Made by a program: the position numbers and the translations under genes. Below the pieces are notes generated by a model, which worked only from the letters and a program-made list of their open reading frames with translations, searched no databases and had not been told where the DNA came from. A stretch of 64,000 nt of DNA from NCBI GenBank assembly GCA_034509425.1, contig JAVTVJ010000859.1, forward strand, positions 180,590 to 244,589. Reading direction: 5' to 3'. The stretch is from Eopsaltria australis (taxonomy: Eukaryota > Chordata > Aves > Passeriformes > Petroicidae). Positions 25,505 to 37,800 of the stretch are shown here, piece after piece. Each line of letters starts with the position of its first letter. Position 1 is the stretch's first letter.

Positions 25505-25998
25505 AATTTTTAAGGTTGGGAAAGCCCTCATAGGTCATCAAGTCCAACCATTCACCCAGCACTGCCAAGGCCACCACTAAACCGTGGTGCCAAGTGCCAC
25601 CCCAAGTGCCACACATCCTTTGAACACTTCCAGGAATGGCAATTCCATCACTTCCCTGGGCAGACTGTTCCAGTGCTTCCCTTTTTGATGAAAAAAGTTA
25701 TCCTGGTATCCAATCTAAACCTCTCCTGGTGCGACTTGAGATCCTTTCCTCTTGTCCTGTCCCTTCTTCCCTGGGAGCAGAGCCCGACTCCCCCGGATGC
25801 CCCCTCCTGTCAGGGAGTTGTGTAGAGCCACAGGGTCCCCCCTGAGCCTCCTTTTCTCCAGGCTGAGCCCCTTTCCCAGCTCCTTCAGCCTCTCCTGGGG
25901 CTCCAGACCCTCCCCCAGCTCCATTCCCTTCTCTGGAGTTTCTCCAGCATCTCAGTGTCTTTTTTGTAGTGAGAAGCCCAGAGCAGAACTGAACATAC
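25505..25998 (-). repeat. CR1 LINE 3' fragment, about 0.5 kb
   Basis: Minus-orientation CR1, the longest copy in the window. It is visible as 'aggtcatcaagtccaacca', 'ggccaccactaaaccgtgg', 'gtgccacacatcctttgaa', 'ggttatcctggtatccaatc'-like sequence, 'ccctcctgtcagggagttg', 'agcctccttttctccagg' and 'gagaagcccagagcagaac'. Several long frames on both strands here (such as 25752-26216) are shadows of this LINE. Confidence 0.95.
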
Positions 25999-27376
25999 AA
26001 ACCTGTACCTGTAGCAGTGAGATAAATAGGTCAGGACACCTTCTGTGCCTATTGGCATGGCCTGTCTGGTGTCTAAACCAAGCACACAAAGTCAGACCAA
26101 CCCCTCACATGCTAGGACAGCATGGGGAAGGTCTGTTTGGGATGGTGAACAGCTCTGCACAGAGCTGGCAGTTAGGGGCCATGGTGGGAAGGATGTTCCT
26201 CTGTGTGCTGAAATAATTACAGAAAGCTCGTGTCTGTGTAATGTAAATTGATTGTGTGCCAGACCATGCTTATTTATCTCACCCTGCTTCGGTTTCACAC
26301 ATTAAAAAAAAAGGAAAAAAAAATAAAGACCAGACACTCCTTTTTCTTAAAAGCACAGTCAGAAAGCCTGATTTTCAGGGAGCTGCTTTGCTCCTGCTCT
26401 CTGTCCTGCTCCTCCAGCGCCGTGGGCTGCACGTCAGGGAGAAAGACCCCTGAAACCCCCAAAGGTGGGAAAGTTTCAAGAGTCCTTCTTCAGGAGGCAA
26501 ACAGCTGCATTTGGGTGCTACATTTTTCCACCTCAAACCAGCCCTTGGTGGGCCCAGCAGATAAAGCTCCACCACAAGCTACAGTGCAGCTCATGTGACA
26601 ATTTTTTCTACTGAAGACTCGAAGGCAAACGTTTGACACATCTTGGGTTTTCTAACCACAGAGACAATATCTCCTTCCTCTGGGCTCCGTGGGGAGGCAG
26701 AGACTGGAGAGTTTCTCACTCTTCCCTCAAATCCCCCTGAATCATTTACCCCCAGAGATACCTGAGCAAGAGGAAAATAAACCCAAGCAGAAATCTCAGG
26801 GGCAGTCAGTTTGTGGTCTCCCACGCCAGCCAGTCACAGATACGTTTTGGGGCCTTGATCCATGGGACTCTGAAGTTTTCTCAGGTGCAGAAGTCCCAAG
26901 TCTAGAGAATCCACAGTATGGATCTATCTGCTGGTTTCCATCTTCCCCCTCATGCCTTCACCCCAGGGAAGAGTAATGCAGTGCAGGAGAGATCATTGGG
27001 GTCTGACAGGTGCTACTGAATCATCATAAACAGGGTCAAAGAAAAACAATGAAAATGCGCTCCCATACTTATTTTCTTTTGTTTTTACTTGCCACAGGAA
27101 ACAGGCATCAAAGGGCTGCTCTGAGGCAGCAGAGTGAAAGCAGAGCTGCTCTCATAACAAAGGCCCTTTGTGATTCATGATCTTCTGCTTTTCCTAGAAG
27201 GAAAGTCAAATATTATGGTACTTGTTTATGAGGAAGTTAAAGAGGAACCACCCTCGTGGAGGCCTGGTCAGAGGAGTTGAACCCTGTGGAAAAGTCTGTG
27301 ACTCAGAGACTTCATGCCGAAATTTGCCGTGGTCATACCATGCCACCAACTCTTGCATGGTCCCACACAAAAACAT
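25999..27376. other. Unannotated noncoding stretch
   Basis: Nothing is recognised beyond an A-rich patch at about 26303-26330. Confidence 0.5.
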
Positions 27377-27432
27377 CAGATCACAGAATCTCAGCATACC
27401 CTGATTTTGAAGGGACTCACAAGATATTACAC
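27377..27432 (-). repeat. Short CR1 3' end
   Basis: The inverted tail 'gatcacagaatctcagcata' is followed by 'ttttgaagggactcacaag', typical of a CR1 subfamily whose end reads 'gggacccacaaggatcat'. Only about 55 bp remain. Confidence 0.6.
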
Positions 27433-30324
27433 TTGGCTTGGGGAATCATACTCTCAAGGGAGTCTTGAAGTAAAAAATGGGAGATCATCATCTCCGGAGA
27501 GGCACTGACTCTTGGTCCCTGGACCAGCTCCCTCCAGACCTTTGCAGCCTCCAAGCCAGGTGGTACCAGTTCAGAGTCATGACAAGAAGTGGTGACTGAG
27601 GCTGGTGGGTTGGGTTAGCAAAAGATGTGGAGATGGGGTCTGGCTGATGAGTGGGAGCGTGTGAGGAAGATAACAAAAGGAAAAATTGGGGTGGCCAAAA
27701 GTGCGCAGCATCCTACAGAATTCAGAATTCAACAAAGAAACTCACCTCCAAAAAACAGAGGAGTAGAAGTGTTAAGATTTTGTATTTCTGCTTCTCTAAA
27801 AGTGAAATGCTGGGACTTTGAGCAGCCTGTTTGCTCTGAGAAGTGGAGTTAACTGTGAACACAGACAGGGGGTTAAATACAGGGGAAATAAATGAAACCA
27901 CTGAACCTGGCGAGGAACAAAACATTTCAACCTGTCTTAAAGAGACCTTCTCTGGGCAGCTTTGTTGATATCCAGAGAACTCCCCTCAATACCTTCCTTC
28001 TCTGAAATCACTCCTCTCTTACTCTCCTCCTGTATTTTTTTTTATTAATTTCATCTACTAAGCCCAGAGGTTTATGACTGCCTTGGTTCTGTCCACTTAA
28101 CTCAACTTGAACTCCTTTTCTTTGCTGCTGGAGGGGCAGCTGGGAGGAAAAAGCCTTTCTGCACCTCTTCAAAACACAGTTCTGCACATTTTCCTTTCCC
28201 AGGCTCCTGTGTCCATAATGCCAACAGAAGAATGACAAGAGTGCCTATAGTCAGTACCAACAGAAAGCAGAACTTGAAATGACCTCAGCTAGTCATGGGG
28301 ATTTACGGTGTCCAGTTCAGGTGTCACAGTTCTGGCTGAGTCTCCCAGTTTTTCCTAAATGTGTCCTTCTCAATCTGCCAATACTTTTCTCTTTCTGATG
28401 TTTTAGTTCCTGATTGCCACCACACTCTGAGCACCTATCAAATGATCTAGACTCCCACAGAGCAAGAATTTCTCTTCAATCTTAGATCAGTAGTAAAGTC
28501 TTCTATGTCTTCAGCTTCTTTTGATAACAGCTGGTTTAAAGGATCACTCTCACCTGTCTCGGTGTGGAGTGCAGTACTCCTTCCATCTCTGCTGCACACT
28601 TTTCTTGTTAACTTCCTCTGTCTGAATTAGCTGAAAAACATTAAATCATGAAGTGTTTCACAGCCAGCTGCTGTCAGAAATGTTTTCCTTTCGTGGCATG
28701 CTTAACTTGGTGATGCAAAATGAAGCAATGGCTCTCCTCTCTCCCCAAAGATGGAGCTCATTTAGTGTTTATATCCAGGCTCATGTTCCAGGCAGTGAAT
28801 TACTCTTTTTCATTGTTTTAGTTTCCTCCTTACACCATTAAATATTCACAAATCACTCTCAATGGCTGTGCCAGGGCCCTTTTTTCTCCAGGGTCTGAGT
28901 TTCAGGTATTTCTCACTGTGGATGGAACCAGGGTGTTTTCACACTTGAGGGTTGCAGTGCACTATCCTGTTACCATACATTAGCTGCTTCTGACCAATTG
29001 CTTGTGTTTCCAGTTCATGGGACCTTGCCAAACCAGAGCTTTCCAAATGCAAGACTCTTTGTTTCCTTTATTTAGAACCACTGAGGTGTCTTGCTCATAC
29101 CTGGTGGTTTTCAGTAACTGTGATGTGGCTACATTGCTGTGTTCATCCCAGAATATTGATTCCAGGATAAAGGCTCCCATTGTTGGGAAAAATGTGTAAA
29201 ACTCGCTTGGGGTATTGATTGGCTCGTTACTGTCTTGTGAAATGAGATTCATGACCTCACTTCTGCTGCTGTGTTCAATACACATGTGCATGAGACTGCT
29301 GCTGGAATGATGTTTGAGCTGCCTGCCAGCCCTGTCAGACAATAAATCAAGGCCAGAAGAGATCTCTAAAGTTTGCAAAGCTGAGAAGAGCTTCATTCCT
29401 TCATTCCCAGTTCCTCAGTCCCTACAGAGCTCATCTTCACAAGGATTCTCCTCCAGCACATCTCTCAAGATCTGATAAGCTGCCAGTGTTCATTTTTGGG
29501 TCCTCAGCCAAAAATTTTAAGAAATGCTCTTTTTCAGGGGTTTACACTCAGCCTTTTTGAAGTTTGTCCCTGTCATACACTCACAAAAATCCATCAGCAT
29601 CTTCAAAGTATTTCTGAAAGTCCTGTCCTAAGAAGACTGCTCAGTTTCCTACTTCTTGCCTTGACTTCCAGGATTGGAGCTCTGGCCCTCCAGACATGTT
29701 CAGCAAGAATTAATTTGGGTCCAAGTGACATTTCATGGTCAATCTATTCCAATGACAATTTAAGTGTGACCTCAGTGCTGGTGACCAAATCTGTTTAATG
29801 CTGCCACTTCCTCTCTAGTGCCCATCTTTCTGAAACAGAACATCATTCACCATAATAAGATTAAAAAGGAGAAACTCTCCCTCACTGTCAGAAGAGAAAC
29901 TTGATAAAGTTCAGAAAGTAAATGAGTCGTTGACATACTGCAGTAGATTTTTCATGCAGTGCTCTTTTGTCCCATTTAACCTTAGACAAGCTCAATATTA
30001 CCAGTTTTAGGGTTTTGAACTCGGGATTAACTGCTCGCAGGCTAACAGCAAAATTTTATTACATTAACTGTAATTAAAACTTTTCTTAATACAACATCCA
30101 GATATACAGACAGTCTGCAAACATCTTTTATTTTCTGTGGTGTTGTTTGGTCTGTAACTTGGATGCATAATTTCCATTAAATACGACGTGTGTTGAAACC
30201 TTATGCTGCCCACTGAAACCTCCTGTGGTTCCTATTACAGTAATTGCTCTTTTTTGTGCTGTACACAAGTATTTACAGAAAAACAGAAATCCAGACTCAG
30301 AGGTGGTGTGAGTGTGTTCAGAGA
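27433..30324. other. Unannotated noncoding stretch
   Basis: Nothing coding is recognised. 29900-30260 is repeat-free and AT-motif rich ('attaactgtaattaaaac', 'ataatttccattaaatac') and could be a conserved element. Confidence 0.4.
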
Positions 30325-30400
30325 AATCACAGGATCACAGTAAAATAGGATCTTAAGAGATCATCTCTTCCATCATCTGTCTCAGAGTAGGACCAACCCT
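30325..30400 (-). repeat. Short worn CR1 3' end
   Basis: The inverted CR1 tail 'aaatcacaggatcacagt', then 'ggatcttaagagatcatct'. A second, longer CR1 copy begins directly after it in the same orientation. Confidence 0.6.
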
Positions 30401-30418
30401 ACCTGTTTCAGTTCTCTA

Positions 30419-30705
30419 TAGCACAGAACCACAGAATGGGTTCGGCTGGGATTAAAGCCCATCCAAATCTAACCCCCTGACAAGGGCAGGGACACCTTCC
30501 ACTATCCCAGCTTGCTCCAAGCCCCATCCAACCTGGCCTTGGACACTTCAGAGATGGGGCAGTCACAGCTTCTCTGGGTACCCTGTGCCAGGGCCTCACC
30601 ATCCTCTCAACAAAGAATTTCTTTATAATATCTAGTCTAAATCTCCCCTTTTCCAGTTTGAAACCATCCCCCCCTTGTCCTACCACTGCTTGACCTTGCT
30701 TAATT
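30419..30705 (-). repeat. CR1 LINE 3' end
   Basis: 'gcacagaaccacagaatggg', then 'gggcagggacaccttccact', 'ggccttggacacttcagag', 'cctcaccatcctctcaaca' and 'aatctccccttttccagttt'. Minus orientation, about 290 bp, 5'-truncated. Confidence 0.94.
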
Positions 30706-33245
30706 CCTCACTGAACTCTCCCACAAGTTTTTGGACACGTGCAGGTTCACCTGACTTGTTCTTCAAACCTCAGGTGGTGGAGCATCTCCAGCACCTCCAG
30801 CAAACCTGGTCAGATTGTCTTGGTCACCTCTGATGAAGCTGCCCCAGTGTGTGCCCTAATTCCCCCTTGCTGGAGTTGAAACCCATCACTGCCAGTCCTG
30901 TTCCTGTCATTGGAGCCAGGGAATGCACATCACAGCAAAAGCCCTTTGGTGTTTTAGGGTAATCATTGCCTTTAGTGTGGATCCTGTTTTAAAAGGATGA
31001 ATATATAATAAGGCACCACTTTTTCCCCTTGAGCACTTGCTGTCAAAAAGAGACAGAAAGTGAAACTCTGACAGCAAGGTGGTGTGCAATACATTAGCCC
31101 ACATGTCTTCTTATTTAATTAATAGCTCCATCCTGCAAACATTTGCACAATTTTATTCCAGTAAGATTGTGGACACATAAATATTGGCAACATTCATTCA
31201 AAGAAACATCTTTCTTCCTTTTTTAAGATTATGTGCAGTTCATGGGCTTCAGGCCTGATTTATAAGTCCAAACAGCTGAAGTCTGAATTGATCCTCATAT
31301 TTCTGTAAAAATGTGCTAGAAAACAGCCTCTCCTTGAATTATTGCATTAAAAAAAAGGGAGAAGAATATCCACATTTATACAAAACCCTACATGAATAAT
31401 AGGTTACCAGGATGTGCCATCATCCAGTCAATTTTACAGCTTGCATCATCTGTTTTCTTTTGGCATGTCATGCTGTCAAACAATCCCCAGAATTTCACAT
31501 TTGAGATCTGCCTCAAACATAAATCCTCTTTAAGTGGTGCATTTCAAGAGTCTGTCAAGAAACCCCCAGGATTCAATGTGTTTTACTGAAATTCAAAAGA
31601 AAGTACACATCCATACGCATGCAAACACAAATATATTTGTGTATGCATGTAAATGTGTATCTATATATTTAATTTATGCAGTTTGAAATCCAGATTTAGC
31701 CATAAAAACTCAGTTCACTGTTTCTCTCTTCATGTGGGAAAAGATGAGTCAATCATCAACCCAGTGCCTGAGTCTGAATCTCTTCTCCCCAAATCTGCCA
31801 CAAACAGAAATAACACAAATGAATTATTTGGAGTTACACCAACATGAAAGTATAGGACTGGAGAAAAGAATAATAATCCCTTGTGCATGAAGCTGAAGAA
31901 GTTTATTTTAGTTTCATTTATTCCCAGGCTTTTCAGCTGGGAGAGCTGGGTTTTTTTAACTTCGTGTGGTGTAACTGGAGGCAGCTTTAAAAACTCCTAT
32001 TCTTTTAAATATTCTTTCTTCTTCCTTTGTAGCATTTGTAACCCTTGACTCCCCCATGGAAAATGTGTCCCCCAAAGACTCCTCACAGGAGGGATGGATT
32101 CGAGGTTGGTTTCATCTTGATTGCATTTTGTAGGACAGGAAATATAAGCAACGTTGACCTAATCCTATGACCCGAGGCATGAAAAAACAAATAAATTAAA
32201 GGGAAAGATTTGCATTTGGCTCTTTGCCCATGGGGTCAGCTTTAAGGACTTGATGGCCCCACATTGTGCAGGACCTGGGAGCAATATCTACATGGCTTTT
32301 GCATAAGTCCAGGTCTGATTGATCCAGTTTGGATCCAATGCCTCCAATGCAGATATTCAGACCTCGGCTCACTCAGTCACCTGGTTCATTAGCAATTCCC
32401 AAAAATTACCCATGTCACCTTCCTCCAGTTACATCCCAGCATTGTTTAAGGCCATTCCTGCAATTTCAGGCCAAAATGTCTTGTCCTCAGTAGACACAGA
32501 GAAGAAATACATTTCTCTTGACTAATTTGAAAAAAGTTGGTGTATTCTACTTTGCTGCTTGACCTGAACATCTTTAATGGCTTCCATTTATTTCCATGGC
32601 CATGTTCCCTGATCCCTATTACCATCCTCTGGCCTCATCAAAAAAACACACTGGAACCCACCTGTCACTCACTGCAGTCAAAAAGAAGATGACACCTTGA
32701 TGGTCCAGCCTTTTAATACAGGTTTCCCAGTCTGCATTAAAACAGCAGTTTCTTCCTTTCCATGGAGCCTGGTTCAGTGGGATTTGTCCATTGCATCCAG
32801 ACCTGTTGGATTTTTACTGTTCAAGCCACAAACTAGCTTTGGTTGAAAGTATTTCCCTAATATTTTGCTTGCCTCTTCTGTTCCTGACCCCTTTGTTTGT
32901 TTTGCTTAATTTAATATCTCAGGATGATTCAGGAACTCACAGGAGCCCAAGGGAATTCCAGCCACCAAGAGTGATCTGTTGCAGCAGCCCTGGAAGCAGC
33001 ACAGAGCACCAAGCTGAGTGTTGTGCTGTGTTCCAGATCCTTCCCTCTCTTCCTGCCTGTTGCTCTGTTTCCACCAGATATTCCCATCCCTGGAGCAGAG
33101 CTGGTGGAATGAATGGCAGGACTGGTCCTTATCCTGTGAAATCATCCTCTGCAGTGATGTCATCTATTCTAGAAATCTCTGCGGTGAAAGCTGAGGGGTA
33201 GGGTGGTAAAACCAGATGGAGTTTTTAACTTCTGAAAGGTTTATA
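30706..33245. other. Unannotated noncoding stretch
   Basis: Contains the palindrome at 31618-31649, listed separately. The 136-codon frame at 32791-33201 has no motif and a facing frame on the other strand. No gene is called. Confidence 0.45.
31618..31649. repeat. 32-bp near-perfect palindrome
   Basis: A perfect 18-bp palindromic core (31625-31642, 'acacaaatatatttgtgt') is extended outwards after a single mismatched pair by six more complementary bases on each side (catgca / tgcatg). Confidence 0.95.
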
Positions 33246-33345
33246 ATCATAGAATCACAGAATGATTTGAGACCTTAAGGACCATTTATTTCCAAGCCCT
33301 TACCATGGGCAGGGACATCTTCCACTAGACCAGGTTGCTTCAAGT
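33246..33345 (-). repeat. CR1 LINE 3' end
   Basis: 'aatcatagaatcacagaatg', then 'gagaccttaaggaccattt', 'catgggcagggacatcttcc' and 'agaccaggttgcttcaag'. Minus orientation, about 100 bp. Confidence 0.93.
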
Positions 33346-33499
33346 GGTTTTGATAGAGCATACAATAATAATTAATCCCAAACATCAGGAAAAAAAAGCC
33401 AAAGTGGAATCTCATTACCAAGGAATGTGCACTTTAAGCAGATTCATACACGGTGGATCTTTTTTCTTTATTCACTGTATTTTAAAATACCATTAATTA

Positions 33500-33880
33500 T
33501 ATTTGTTTATCTTCCAACACGACATGCTTGGAGTATGACATGCATTTATCTCATCACCACTTAATATTGAACAATGCAGATCCACTGGTCTGAATTAGTC
33601 AGCATGAGGATGCCACTGTCACGCTGTTGAAGGTGCAAAGTGGAATCAACAGAGTAAAATCAGTACAAATTTTCAAATGGACGCTTATTGTGATGCAGGT
33701 AATCTTCTCTGGCAGAGTTAATCCATGAGAAGAGGTTAATGGCAACCCAAAATACATCAGCCTGTCAATGTAAGATGTGCACCATCCCAGCAGCTTGCAT
33801 TGACAGGAGTATGAGGTTAATTACGTTGGTAGCCAACTGCATTGCACAGCATTTAACCTTTGCATTGAGCCTTTTCTTTC
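33500..33880. other. Repeat-free CNE or enhancer candidate
   Basis: Unique sequence with many developmental-factor-like motifs. It holds an inverted repeat with arms at 33761-33774 and 33794-33807 (14 paired bases including one G-T wobble, 19-base spacer). Each arm carries the core ATTGACAG, close to the composite PBX-MEIS site TGATTGACAG. The sequence 'gaggttaat' also occurs twice, at about 33733 and 33811. No coding frame is visible. Confidence 0.4.
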
Positions 33881-34034
33881 TGTAAAATAAAACAAACCAA
33901 CAAAAAAACTCAAAAAAGCAATGTTGGGGAAAGATGTCAAACCTTGTATGACTCCAGCTAGCAACTAGAATATATACTCTATATATTTTAACTCACAAAA
34001 ACCATTCTTAAAAGGGTTTTAAGTCGAGCTTCTC

Positions 34035-34332
34035 TGTTGGTGTGGTTCAACCTGGCGGGCAGATGAACAGAGCTGCTCACTCACCCTCAGAGGGATGGGG
34101 AGAGAATCAGGAAAAGGGTAAAATTAATGGTAAAGGTAAAGACAGTTTAATAGGACAGGAAAGGGAGGTAAAATAAGAAGAAGGAGAAGAAGAAGAAGGA
34201 GAAGAAGAAGAAGAAGGAGAAGAAGAAGAAGAAGAAGAAGAAGAAGAAGAAGAAGAAGAAGAAGAAGAAGAAGAAGAAGGAGGAGGAGGAGAAGAAGAAG
34301 AAGAAGAAGGAGAAGAAGAAGAAGAAGATGAA

Positions 34333-34367
<35 letters not shown>

Positions 34368-34805
34368 AGAAGAAGAAGAAGAAGAAGAAGAAGAAGAAGA
34401 AGAAGAAGAAGAAGAAGAAGAAGAAGAAGAAGAAGATGATCTACAAACTGAGTGATGCACATTGCAACTGTCACCTCGTACTGACCAATGCCCAGCAAGT
34501 GTCAGAGCAGCAGTTGCCACCCCCTGGACAATTCCCCCCTGCTCAATTTTCCTCTTCAGGGCAATGCTGTATGGTCTGGAATATCCCTTTGCCAGTTTGG
34601 GTCACCCGTCCTGGCTGTGTCCCCTCCCAATTCCTTGTGCCCCCCAGGCTCCTCCCTGCCAGGACAGTATGAGAAGTTGAGAAGACCTGAGACTCAGTCA
34701 CAACTAAAACATCAGTGTGTTATTAACTCATCCTAAATCCAAAATCCAGCCCTGTTCCAGCCACTAGAAAGAAAAATAACTCTATCCCACCCAAACCCAA
34801 GAAAT
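34035..34805 (-). mobile_element. Solo ERVL-type LTR with expanded triplet repeat
   Basis: The + strand starts TGTTGGTGTGGTTCAACC and runs to 'taactctatcccacccaaac', the two ends of an abundant avian LTR whose sense strand is the minus strand. Internal landmarks are 'gagggatggggagagaatc', 'gacagtttaatagg' (ATTAAA polyadenylation signal on the sense strand), 'gtgatgcacattgcaac', 'tgaccaatgcccagcaag', 'tctggaatatccctttgcc' and 'aaaacatcagtgtgttatt'. Coding retroviral sequence is absent on both sides, so it is a solo LTR. The triplet tract sits between the promoter half and the polyadenylation signal. Ends are accurate to about 10 bp, and the family assignment is from memory of avian LTRs. Confidence 0.82.
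34175..34436 (+). repeat. (GAA)n / (GGA) triplet tract, about 262 bp
   Basis: An almost pure homopurine run of GAA units with scattered GGA and GAT interruptions. The longest uninterrupted stretches are near the right end. Read in frame it gives Lys-, Arg- or Glu-rich strings on + and Ser- or Leu-rich strings on -. The 100-plus-codon frames crossing it are not genes. Confidence 0.98.
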
Positions 34806-37800
34806 ATGTCCACAATTTGGTGGGTTTTTTTCACCTTTTTAAATCTATCCATTGCTCTAATAAAAACATTACCTCTCTTTACAAACCTCGTGTTACTGAT
34901 ATCCTCAGGACATCAGGGCTACAGAAACACTTCTGGTAAAAAGTCAAATGAATAATACATTAAGGAGAATTTCTCTGTAAATATGTCTTTCAAGTCTTAT
35001 GTTTACTCGTACTTGTAAAAAAACATGAAAGAGTGAGCTTTGCTTTACAGCTCAAGAAAAGTGCAGAGAAAGATGACAAAGATGATAAAAAAATAACCTT
35101 GGACTCACTTCCAGTCTGAGGAGGTGGCTGAGGAGTACAAGGGTCTATCACACTCTACCCCTCTCCTAAATGCTTTTCCCTTTGACATCAGACTGACACG
35201 CTGCAAGGAGCACTCCCACAGCATCTCTCCTGGCACTGCAGATGTTGTAAAAATGAAAGAGGGACAGGGAATAAGCTCAAGAATGGGCTGTTGCTTGCCA
35301 GCTTCATGCCCACCTCATGTCACATCCCAAGGTACAGAACATTTGCTGACAGGTTTCTGCTGTGGAGCACAAGTCTATAGGGCTCCACTGCAGCCTTATT
35401 GTTGTGATATTGGCCTGAAAACCAGATCCTAAAGAGACAACTCAGAACCACAGGGACAAAAAACATATCATGGAGAAGAGCCAGGGCCAGGTGCAAGGAT
35501 GTGTGGATGTAGCCAGGAACATTCCCAGGACAGGCAAACACTGTCTGGTTTGGTTAGGTATTAAAAAACATTTTTAGGTGTTTCTCCACAGAGTAACAAC
35601 CTCAGCTGTTGCCTGGGAGAGACCAGATCCTGGTCAAAACCCCCTTGGTGAGGCCAGTCTACAGCAGAAAATACCTTTTATTCCCCTACTTGAGGTCTGA
35701 AGACTCTGTTAGGTGTTGAAGTACATTCCCAGCTCTTTCCTCCAAGCCACTTGTACTTTTTAAATGTTACTCTCCTGTGTTTCCAGACACTTCTATGTGT
35801 GCTACATTTTGGCCATGCAAATATTTTGCTTCCCATGGTCCTTGGCAGCTGTTTTTTATTTCAGCCTCACAAGGGGACCTGTAATACTGCAGCAATGGAA
35901 ACAATTCATCATCACAATTAAAACAGTGTTTATTTTCTCAGTTTAATCTGATTTTTTCCTGGCCTGCCAAGGCACCTCTGGGATTTATTTCAGTGTTGGA
36001 CATGGCTGAGGAACACATCTTTGCTGTGTCCCTGACTGACAGGGCAATAATTCCTCTGGAGCACATGTTTGGAGCCATGCCTCAGCCTCATTCCATATAA
36101 AAATGGGGCTCGTGGAGCCACAACTTTTGTGTATCCCTTTGGGTCAGTTTGAAGATCAGCCTGAGGGCTCTGAGAACTTCATACTTCACAGAAAGACACA
36201 AGACAGTGGAAGATAGGGACACATCCCCACCTACAAAGGTTGTAGTTGAAAACACAACCCTTTATCAGACCTTGGAGAATCCACTCAGACAAAACCTCTG
36301 TGCTGCTCCTTGCACTCTGCAAGTGGGTGAAGGAAAGCAGTTCCCTACAGCAAATCCACAGGTAATTAATGAAATTACTCCTTTCCTCTTTGAACTGTCG
36401 GCTCTGAAATAAGCCAGCCCACCAATGCATTCTGCTTCTGTGGGAAAGGGAGAAATGGGAAAGGGGGAAACTGAGGCAGGGATTGTGCTCTGTGCTGCTG
36501 AAGGGAAGAAGATCCCAGATTTCCTGAGCTGGGTGCTTTATCCCTCTCCTCATCCTTTGTGCAACACCTGAAGCTGTGCAATTGTCATCCCTCCTTTCGT
36601 GGGACAGTGGTGCAGGGGTGGTTATAGAGAACAGCCCCAAAAACCCCTTTTGGCAGCTCTCGTGTCATCTGCCAGCACCAGGACATCCCACAGCTTCCCC
36701 TGTCTGAAACAATTCCCCCACCAACTTCAAATATTCATTTCCTTGAGGGGGGGAGGCCTGATTTTTGTGGAGAGGAGGAAGGCAGTGCTTGGCTAGAATG
36801 TGGGAGGAAGCCGATCATGAAAGATCGTGGTAGAAATTGCGGGTGAAAACCCAGAAGAAGACAGGATGTTATCTTCAGCAGACATGGGTGAGAGCTTTGT
36901 TTGGATGTCAAAGAATTGGTCAATGAATTTTTTGCCTTCCAGGAAAACTGTGCTGCAGGATTTTGGTTTATACCCAAGAAAACAAACTCATTTCTAACTG
37001 CAGGTGTAAGACTGGAGGGTGTGGAACCAAAGCCATATCCTGCATATTCCACGAGCATCAGGGAGCCTTTGTGCGAGGGGTTTGTGTCATTCCCTTCCAA
37101 GACTCTCTGAAAATTAGTGATGACAGGCTAGAACCAAAAAGTGTAGAGAAACACCTGGAGATGATAACTTCAATGAAGAACATGAATCGCGCTTTAATTG
37201 CCGTTTTTTATTTCTGTATTTCAATGGAATGCTCCAAAAGCAATCATCAATAAATTGAATTCTCATGAGAAAGAGGCAGGGCTTTTATCACTTACCTAAC
37301 CTTAGATGCCTGGAACCATCTAAGGATACCTGAGACATTCAGGTGAGGCTGGCTGTGTAGGACCTGTGCCTTTCTGGATGTGTGGCACTCAGGTACACCT
37401 AAAACTGCACCAGACACCCAAACAGAACGGTCTGGCACCCTCAAAGCCCAAGCCCCACAAAATCATCTCTATTTTCTGCTGAGAATGTGACATTTCAGAG
37501 CAATGCAGCAAATGCTGAGCCTATAAATGCCGAGGAAAGTTAAAGAGCAGTCTGGCACTTCACAGCCAGCCAGCAAATCCCTAAAGCAAAGCATTTTACC
37601 CACTTTTATTTTAAGCTTTCCTTTAGCAAACATTGCATGTCTGAATACAAATTATCACAAAGATCAAGATGTTCAGATCTGAAAATACCTCAAAACAACT
37701 GTCTGCTTTAACCTTTGCATATTTTACTTATTTTTTTTCCTGATAATCAGATTCCACCTACTAAAGGAAGCACCAGGAGGTTTCTATAGAGGGTAGTTGT

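Noticed and set aside
25752..26216. 154-codon frame and its antisense partners
   Set aside because: Almost wholly inside a minus-orientation CR1 copy. The openness reflects LINE sequence, not a host gene.
34107..34520. Poly-Ser, poly-Leu and poly-Lys frames over 110 codons
   Set aside because: Direct translations of the GAA/TTC triplet tract in different frames.
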